From an uncultured Ruminococcus sp. (GTDB taxonomy: Bacteria > Bacillota > Clostridia > Oscillospirales > Ruminococcaceae): DNA of 10,563 bases. The notes under the pieces are model-generated. The model saw only the letters and a program-made list of their open reading frames with translations, did not search any database and was not told where the DNA came from. Location of the stretch: assembly GCA_905199285.1 (NCBI GenBank), contig CAJKFZ010000087.1, positions 1-10,563 on the forward strand, in the 5' to 3' direction. The number at the start of each line of letters is the position of its first letter. Position 1 is the first letter of the stretch. The position numbers and the translations under genes were made by a program. Positions 5,240 through 10,563 of this stretch are shown piece after piece.

Positions 5240-8200
5240 ATGACAAATCTGTCAGATTACCCAAGCAGGACTTTTGTCAGAACTTTTGATATAGAAGCAA
5301 TATCTCTTCCCATCGTTTATAATAAATACGGTGACCATGACCCGAATGGCATGATTTATGTGCTGAAAAAGGATGCTGAAAGAATTCAGCAGAAGGCAAG
5401 GGAGAATTTTGCAATGAGTCCTCCGCAGCCTTACAAAGAGGTACAGCCACTTGTCATAAGAGCCAACGCAGGCGATGAGATTCGTATAAATTTCTATAAC
5501 AAATTAGACAGAAATGCGTCCATACATGTGCAGGGACTTCGATATGATGTTCTGACATCAGACGGAGCAAATGTAGGAAATAATCCAGATACAACCACAA
5601 AGAATTTTATACAGTATGTGTGGTATGCAGAAAAAGAGGGCGTTTACCTGTTCTCAGATCTGGGAGACGCACGAGGAAATGAGGACGGCACAAATGTACA
5701 TGGTCTTTTCGGTGCGATTATTGTTGAAAAGCCGCAGTCAGAGTGGTTTGATCCTGTAACCGGCAAGGAAATTGAAAGCGGATTATTTGCGGATATCTAT
5801 CATCCGGTAAGTCCTGCTTTTCGTGAATATGCAGTTTTCTTCCATGATGAACTGGAAATAAAAAACAAGGACGGCGAGCAGCCGGTTGATCCTCATACAG
5901 GACTTCCAAACGGAACAACAGGTATCAGCTATCGTTCCGAACCGATGCGTAACAGACCTCCTCTGAATGAAATGCATCATGTTGTAACAGATGAGGATAT
6001 TTCAATGAGTTCATGGTCATATGGCGATCCTGCACCGCCGATTCTGAGAGCATATGTTGGTGACCCGGCTAAAATAAGGCTGATTCACGGCGGCATAAAA
6101 GAAACCCATGTTTTTCATCTTCACAATCATCAATGGCGGCTTGATCCTGATGATCCGAAATCTACAATTATAGATTCTATTTCTATCAGTCCTCAGGAGT
6201 GTTATACGCTTGATATTCTGTATGGCGCCGGCAGTTTGACCAGAACAATCGGAGACGCTATTTTCCATTGTCATCTGTATCCCCATTTTCATGAGGGAAT
6301 GTGGACGCTTTGGAGAATTTTTGACAGACTGGAGGATGGAACAGGAGAATATCCGGATTGTACGCCTATAGAACAGCTTATGCCGCTGAAAGACAGACCA
6401 TGTCCGCCAGAAAAGGATTTGCTTCATCCCGGATATCCTAATTTCATTAATGGAGAATTTGGCGAGCGACCGCTCCAGCCACCTTTGGGAATTCTGGATG
6501 AAAATTGTAATAATAAAATTTTTCCAACTCCATTGGAAGCAGCAAATTTTGTGCGGAATTTTACGCCGGGAGCATTGTATTCCCAGACTTGCCCGTGCAG
6601 ATGTCCACAAAACCTTAAAGTGTTTGAATTGGCTGTCGTGCAGGCGAAAATTATTTATAACCGCTATGGCTGGCATGATCCGCAGGGTAGGTTTTTTGTC
6701 CTGAAGGAAGATATAGAACGACACGGAACACTCGAAAATTATCTTGATAAAGTCAACAGCGGAAAAATCAGACCTGAGCCGCTGGTCATCCGTGCAAACG
6801 CAGGCGATTGTATTGAAATAAGACTGACAAATTTACTTCCGGAATTTATAGAAGAAAGTCCTTTCCAATTGAAAACATTGACCGATATTATAGGTTTTCA
6901 TATTCATCTTGTGAAGTTTGATACTATAGTATCGGATGGTGCAGCCAACGGTTGGAGCAATATTGCCGGTGCAAGAAAATACGAAACGCTGATAGAGCGC
7001 TTTTTTGCCAATGAAGAACTGAATACGGTATTTTTCCACGATCATCTTTTTGCCAATTCACATCAGCAGCATGGTATGTTCGGTGCGCTGCTCGTTGAAC
7101 CGGCAGGCTCAGTTTTTCTGAATCCCAAAAACGGAAAACCGCTGAAAAGCGGAGCAAATGCCGTTATCCGAAAAGCGAACGGAGAATCCTATCGTGAGTT
7201 TGCAATGTTCGTCCATGACTTTGCACTGCTGTTTGATAAAGACGGAGAACCGCTCAATCCGCCGGAGCATCCGGGTTCTGACGATGACCCCGGCGTTATG
7301 GGAATCAGTTACCGATGTGAGCCTATGAAGGAACGTCTGAAAAAGAAAAATGATCCGTCGCATATATTTAGTTCTCGCAAGTACGGAGACCCTGCAACGC
7401 CGATTTTGGAAACTTATCCAGGCGACCCGATGGTAATTCGTCTTCTTGATGGTGCACATGAAGAACAGCATGCATTCAATATAAACGGAATGTCCTGGCG
7501 AAAAGAAATTACCGATCCTGTTTCACCAATTGTTGCAGAACAGACCATCGGCATTTCAGAAGCTTTTAACATTCGCATTGACGAGTATTATGGGGCAGGG
7601 GACTATCTGTATTATTTTGGCGGTATAGACGATGTATGGCTTGGTTTGTGGGGAATCATACGAGCTCATAGCCGCCATCAGAAACATCTTCTTCCGCTTT
7701 GTAATCAGAACAAACCACTGCCGTTTCCGACTTGTCCGCCGGAGGGAGCAAAAATACGCAAATTTGAAATTGCTGCAATTCAGACAGATATTGAATATAA
7801 CTGTTATGGAGACCATGACCCGGAAGGTATGCTTTTCGTTCCTTTGGAGCATGCAGAAGATGTCAAGTGCGGAAGAAAAAAGCCGATACCTTTGATCCTG
7901 CGTGCAAATGCCGGAGACTGGATCGAAATTACGCTGCATAATCTGTTTGACAAACCAGTATTGTATCATGATTATCCCTCTGTTCCACTGGATATGAAGC
8001 ATTGCCCGTCTGACAGAGTTTCACTGAGTCCGCAGTTCTTGAAACATTGTCCTGTATGTTCCGCAGGAGTAAATGTAGGCTTTAACAAACCGGAACAAAC
8101 TGCTGCTCCGGGCGAATGCATTAGATATTTATGGCACGCCGACAAGGAATACGGAACCTGTATGCTTAGCTCGTTCGGAGATCTGCGTAACCATAGGTAT

Positions 8201-8923
8201 CACGGATTGTTTGGAGCAATTATCATTGAGCCTCCTGCTGCACAGTATTACGGTAAATTTTGCTTTCAAAAGGGAAATTTCAACGAACAGGCAGTCATTA
8301 CTGCACCCGGAGCGAAAACGTTTCGTGAATTTGTGCTGTTTGCGCACAATGGCATCCGAATGCTTGATAAGGATGGGAATCTGATTAAAACGTCCGAGCA
8401 GGGAGAAGATACCGGACATGGAGGCGTTGACCATGAAGATACAGGAGAAAAGGGGTATAACTATCGTTCGGAGCGTTTTTTTAACAGATTGAAACGAGTT
8501 CCGGTTATCAGTAAGATATTCAGCTCAAAAGTACACGGCGACCCGGCAACGCCATTATTTGAAGCGTATGCAGGCGAGCGTGTTATAGTCCGGTATCTTA
8601 TGCCGGCAGATAAACCGAGAAATATTAGTTTTGCACTGCATGGACATAACTGGCTTGCACAGCCTGATGATCCGTTTTCAAGGAGAATTTCGGTACAAGG
8701 TGCAGTAAGCGTTGGTGGCGTTTATAATATCGAGCTGGAAAACGGAGCTTCTGAATATCCCGGCGATTATCTCTATCGTTCCGGTTCTTTAAGATGGGAC
8801 GTAGAATCAGGAATGTGGGGCATATTCCGAGTTATGAAAAAGGGTATCAAGTACTGTTGCGAATGTGCATGTCGAACATTTGGCAACTGGTGGGAAAAGC
8901 AATGGTATGATAAATTCGAGTAA
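5240..8923 (+). CDS. Six-domain multicopper oxidase, MnxG-like
   Basis: This is a 1227-residue protein of three tandem modules, each of two cupredoxin domains. They begin near F16, F462 and F842 with a shared signature (YNKYGDHDPNG, YNRYGWHDPQG, YNCYGDHDPEG). Type 1 copper ligands H290, C344, H349 and M354 lie in HVFHLH and HCHLYPHFHEGM. Trinuclear-site ligands are H293, H295, H343 and H345 in domain 2, and H554, H556 (FHIH), H600 and H602 (FFHDH) in domain 3. All expected ligands are present. The other domains lack these motifs and look structural. The size and six-domain layout match MnxG-type Mn(II) oxidases and ceruloplasmin. It should couple one-electron oxidation of a metal or organic substrate to O2 reduction. 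There is no signal peptide or membrane segment. Cys-rich pieces occur at C451/C453/C455 and in the tail (C1206, C1207, C1209, C1211). The start is ATG at 5240 after AAGGGAG at 5223-5229. I saw no convincing -35/-10 in the AT-rich leader. The substrate is unknown. Confidence 0.88.
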   Translation: MTNLSDYPSRTFVRTFDIEAISLPIVYNKYGDHDPNGMIYVLKKDAERIQQKARENFAMSPPQPYKEVQPLVIRANAGDEIRINFYNKLDRNASIHVQGLRYDVLTSDGANVGNNPDTTTKNFIQYVWYAEKEGVYLFSDLGDARGNEDGTNVHGLFGAIIVEKPQSEWFDPVTGKEIESGLFADIYHPVSPAFREYAVFFHDELEIKNKDGEQPVDPHTGLPNGTTGISYRSEPMRNRPPLNEMHHVVTDEDISMSSWSYGDPAPPILRAYVGDPAKIRLIHGGIKETHVFHLHNHQWRLDPDDPKSTIIDSISISPQECYTLDILYGAGSLTRTIGDAIFHCHLYPHFHEGMWTLWRIFDRLEDGTGEYPDCTPIEQLMPLKDRPCPPEKDLLHPGYPNFINGEFGERPLQPPLGILDENCNNKIFPTPLEAANFVRNFTPGALYSQTCPCRCPQNLKVFELAVVQAKIIYNRYGWHDPQGRFFVLKEDIERHGTLENYLDKVNSGKIRPEPLVIRANAGDCIEIRLTNLLPEFIEESPFQLKTLTDIIGFHIHLVKFDTIVSDGAANGWSNIAGARKYETLIERFFANEELNTVFFHDHLFANSHQQHGMFGALLVEPAGSVFLNPKNGKPLKSGANAVIRKANGESYREFAMFVHDFALLFDKDGEPLNPPEHPGSDDDPGVMGISYRCEPMKERLKKKNDPSHIFSSRKYGDPATPILETYPGDPMVIRLLDGAHEEQHAFNINGMSWRKEITDPVSPIVAEQTIGISEAFNIRIDEYYGAGDYLYYFGGIDDVWLGLWGIIRAHSRHQKHLLPLCNQNKPLPFPTCPPEGAKIRKFEIAAIQTDIEYNCYGDHDPEGMLFVPLEHAEDVKCGRKKPIPLILRANAGDWIEITLHNLFDKPVLYHDYPSVPLDMKHCPSDRVSLSPQFLKHCPVCSAGVNVGFNKPEQTAAPGECIRYLWHADKEYGTCMLSSFGDLRNHRYHGLFGAIIIEPPAAQYYGKFCFQKGNFNEQAVITAPGAKTFREFVLFAHNGIRMLDKDGNLIKTSEQGEDTGHGGVDHEDTGEKGYNYRSERFFNRLKRVPVISKIFSSKVHGDPATPLFEAYAGERVIVRYLMPADKPRNISFALHGHNWLAQPDDPFSRRISVQGAVSVGGVYNIELENGASEYPGDYLYRSGSLRWDVESGMWGIFRVMKKGIKYCCECACRTFGNWWEKQWYDKFE

Positions 8924-8932
8924 TGGAAAAAT

Positions 8933-8966
8933 AAGGGGATTTCCGGTTCAAATCCGGAATCCCTTT
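8933..8966 (+). terminator. Hairpin resembling a tRNA T-arm and acceptor, probable terminator
   Basis: An imperfect stem pairs AAGGGGATTTCCGG with CCGGAATCCCTT, with two bulged bases, around the loop TTCAAAT. It begins 10 bp after the oxidase stop codon and is followed only by a short TTTG. It probably ends or attenuates oxidase transcription before the next gene. The top (TCCGG-TTCAAAT-CCGGA) is a canonical tRNA T-arm with a 7-nt loop, and the lower stem has acceptor-like length. Confidence 0.5.
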
Positions 8967-9006
8967 GTCAATATTAAGTCAGTGATTACTATATATGGAG
9001 GAGAAT

Positions 9007-9894
9007 ATGCATACTGAAAATTATGTTGCGCAATCTTTGGAGCTTCACCTGTTTTTCGGACGTATCATGAAAGAGCATTCGTTATTTCTGAAAGCGGGTT
9101 TTACTCCAGTTAATTTAAATTTTTCTGCGAAAGCGGAATTTTATAAAAATGAATTTGAAAAACTGCTGAGTCGTGCAGTAACTCTTAGTAATGGGATAAT
9201 AAGCGGAAATGTACTGAATTCCGGCGAAATCGTGACAGAATTTACTCTTACTGCGGAAAGACAGACTGAAAAATTAACTGGAATCCATATTAACCGCAAT
9301 ATTACTGAAAGAGAATTGAATTTAAGCAGTTGCAACTGCCGTGAAATTACAAACAGATTTGGTAAGGTAAAGGCTTTGAATCGAATGGCTCTCAGGCTGC
9401 TTAACGGCTTGATTGCGCTGAAAGAAGAGATTCTTAATAAAGTACTCAGCTGTCAGATGTTTACAATGAATTATCCGCTACTGATTGATCACATATTACG
9501 AGAAGCAAAACTTTATCGTAAGTATGTGCAAATGCTTGAAACAGACGGAGAAATCGATATGCAGTCTATGAAAGAGGTTGAATGTTTCTGGAATCAAATT
9601 ATGATGGAGCATGCTCTTTTTATACGAGGTCTGCTGGATCCGTCAGAAACTGAGTTAATAAACTTTGCTGATACGTTTGCGGCAGATTATTCAGCTTTGT
9701 TAAATAGCTGTCATAATGCACAGAACAGAGCATTAACTGTTGATTCCATGACGGAAACGAGAAAATTTAGAGACTTTAAAACAGCAGGAGCAAAGGGAAT
9801 AGAAAGTTGCCAGATTCGTTCACTGATACTTCCTTTGCTTGCTGATCATGTTCTTCGAGAAGCAAATCATTTTATCAGGATTTTGGAGAATTGA
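9007..9894 (+). CDS. DUF2935 protein with duplicated helical-bundle metal-binding motifs
   Basis: This is a 295-residue all-helical protein of the DUF2935 family. An in-frame ATG at 8995 exists, but GGAGGAG at 8997-9003 overlaps it and is well placed for the ATG at 9007, which I choose. Two homologous halves are visible. E12 and E23-H24 (MKEHSLFL) match E190 and E201-H202 (MMEHALFI) with the same 11-residue spacing. DHILREAKLY (D161, H162, E166) matches DHVLREANHF (D280, H281, E285). This E / EH / HxxRE pattern suggests two four-helix bundles able to hold metal ions in a ferritin- or diiron-like way; that is inference from pattern and from what is known of the family fold. There is no signal peptide. 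It lies 83 bp after the oxidase gene on the same strand, separated by a terminator-like hairpin, and probably shares its metal biology. Function is otherwise unknown. Confidence 0.75.
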   Translation: MHTENYVAQSLELHLFFGRIMKEHSLFLKAGFTPVNLNFSAKAEFYKNEFEKLLSRAVTLSNGIISGNVLNSGEIVTEFTLTAERQTEKLTGIHINRNITERELNLSSCNCREITNRFGKVKALNRMALRLLNGLIALKEEILNKVLSCQMFTMNYPLLIDHILREAKLYRKYVQMLETDGEIDMQSMKEVECFWNQIMMEHALFIRGLLDPSETELINFADTFAADYSALLNSCHNAQNRALTVDSMTETRKFRDFKTAGAKGIESCQIRSLILPLLADHVLREANHFIRILEN

Positions 9895-10095
9895 TTTGAA
9901 CACGATGGAAAAACTTAGGTATAACAAAAAAAGAGAATCTTTCATTTTATCATTACTGAATAATAGATATAAGTTGATTGAATAAATTTCATGATACTAT
10001 CTCAAAATGGAAAAAGTTAAATTACACTTTTGATTGATAAATCATTTAGTTCATTTGAGACTGATATTTTAAAATGGTTTTATTCAAACAAATAA
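9895..10095 (+). other. AT-rich non-coding spacer
   Basis: I see no supportable gene here. The stretch is distinctly AT-rich. An 11-bp motif TATTTTAAAAT occurs at 10065-10075 and again at 10105-10115. TCTCAAAATG and CATTTGAGA form an imperfect inverted repeat around 9997-10061. A 26-codon open stretch from 9907 has no ribosome site and no recognisable content. It probably marks old junction sequence between the cargo genes and the element. Confidence 0.4.
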
Positions 10096-10483
10096 AGGAA
10101 TTCGTATTTTAAAATTTCATACTTTGAAAAGTCAGCAGATAAGAATATGTTAGCAAGTTATCGGTTAGGCAGGCTATATTTTCGGTGCTGACGGCTTAGA
10201 AAAAGATAAAGAAAAAGCAATGCAGTATTTGAATTTATCCGCAGAACAAGGCAACGAATATGCACGAAATCTTCTTGAAAACACAGAGCAGTTTGAAAAT
10301 GAAATGCTTGCAAATACCGTATTCAGCCTGTTTGTAAATCTCAGCAGATGCATTGAAGATGATTATCATAAAAATTTTCAATCAGGCAGAAGAATAGTCG
10401 ACAGCAAGCTGCGGAAGATGATTCAGGAGAAGAATCAGGCTCTAGGAATTAAGCAGGAGCATGGTCAGACTCAGGAATATTAA
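10096..10483 (+). pseudogene. C-terminal fragment of a Sel1-repeat protein, probably the tail of a mobile-element relaxase
   Basis: Sel1-like repeat sequence is split across two frames. 10096 to about 10185 reads ISYFEKSADKNMLASYRLGR and LYF, and then the frame shifts in a T-run near 10180. The second frame continues GADGLEKDKEKAMQYLNLSA, EQGNEYARNLLEN and on to a basic Gln/Lys-rich tail ending at TAA 10481-10483. Sel1 repeats form TPR-like helical pairs for protein contacts. In clostridial conjugative elements this arrangement (Sel1 units, then a hydrophobic helix, then a basic Gln-rich tail) forms the C-terminus of MobP-type relaxases. The nuclease portion is absent, so assignment to a relaxase rests on the tail pattern. 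An open frame starting at ATG 10220 could be called as a small gene, but it is only the last third of a repeat protein. Confidence 0.65.
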
Positions 10484-10494
10484 AATAAAAAATC

Positions 10495-10533
10495 AGCGTA
10501 TCGGATTTTACAAAAAATTCGGTACGCTTTTTT
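10495..10533 (+). terminator. Rho-independent terminator after the Sel1-repeat fragment
   Basis: AGCGTATCGGATT (10495-10507) pairs with AATTCGGTACGCT (10516-10528), a 13-bp stem with two G-U pairs, followed by six T (10528-10533). A-runs on the left side mean it could also act on the opposite strand. Confidence 0.8.
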
Positions 10534-10563
10534 CGTCAATTCCGCCCATTTGCGAGGTGGTTT

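Noticed and set aside
6017..6724. Long open frame on the - strand within the oxidase gene
   Set aside because: It is antisense to a clearly coding region with conserved copper motifs, and its product has no recognisable features.
8933..8966. A complete tRNA gene
   Set aside because: Only a T-arm-like hairpin is present; there are no D-arm, anticodon arm or CCA end.
8965..8992. Promoter TTGTCA-16 bp-TACTAT before DUF2935
   Set aside because: The start of transcription would fall on the ribosome site at 8997-9003, leaving no leader; too weak to claim.
1..10563. CRISPR array or complete insertion sequence
   Set aside because: No regularly spaced repeats, and no intact transposase with terminal inverted repeats, were seen.

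Overview
The window looks like a piece of a Gram-positive anaerobe genome, probably a gut Clostridia/Ruminococcus-type bacterium. The basis is strong Shine-Dalgarno sites, TTG and GTG starts, Tn1549/CTn-type conjugation genes, a lipobox lipoprotein, and fragments of an hcp gene and a bacterial group II intron. The species assignment is inference from family resemblance, not a search result.

Layout. Positions 1-2771 (+ strand) hold a compact, damaged run of conjugative-element genes: the C-terminal part of a VirD4/TraG coupling ATPase with an in-frame amber codon, a short helix-turn-helix protein, a TrbL/VirB6-like membrane protein that has lost its N-terminus, a PrgI-family membrane protein, and a shortened protein that normally follows PrgI. 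At about 2770 this run is joined tail-to-tail to a MerR regulator on the - strand (native part about 2770-3343). The MerR gene faces away from a DUF4097 lipoprotein gene (3504-4166), and the gap between them holds a textbook MerR-type promoter: a 19-bp spacer occupied by a palindrome. From 4167 to 5190 there is debris: AT-rich hairpins, a frameshifted fragment of hydroxylamine reductase/hybrid-cluster protein, and a frameshifted N-terminal fragment of a group II intron reverse transcriptase.

Positions 5240-9894 are intact and form the most interesting part. A 1227-residue, six-cupredoxin-domain multicopper oxidase carries one complete set of type 1 and trinuclear copper ligands split between domains 2 and 3. 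It resembles MnxG-type manganese oxidases in size and build. It is followed by a DUF2935 protein made of two internally duplicated E/EH/DHxxRE helical-bundle halves. A terminator-like hairpin resembling a tRNA T-arm plus acceptor lies between the two genes. After 9895 there is an AT-rich stretch, then the frameshifted tail of a Sel1-repeat protein of the kind that ends clostridial mobile-element relaxases (to 10483), closed by a bidirectional terminator.

Reading it together: an oxidase/metal-protein pair appears to sit as surviving cargo within a decaying integrative conjugative element. The surrounding transfer genes carry deletions, stops and frameshifts and are probably not functional. What an apparently O2-using copper oxidase does in a presumed anaerobe, and whether DUF2935 works with it, is the open question here.
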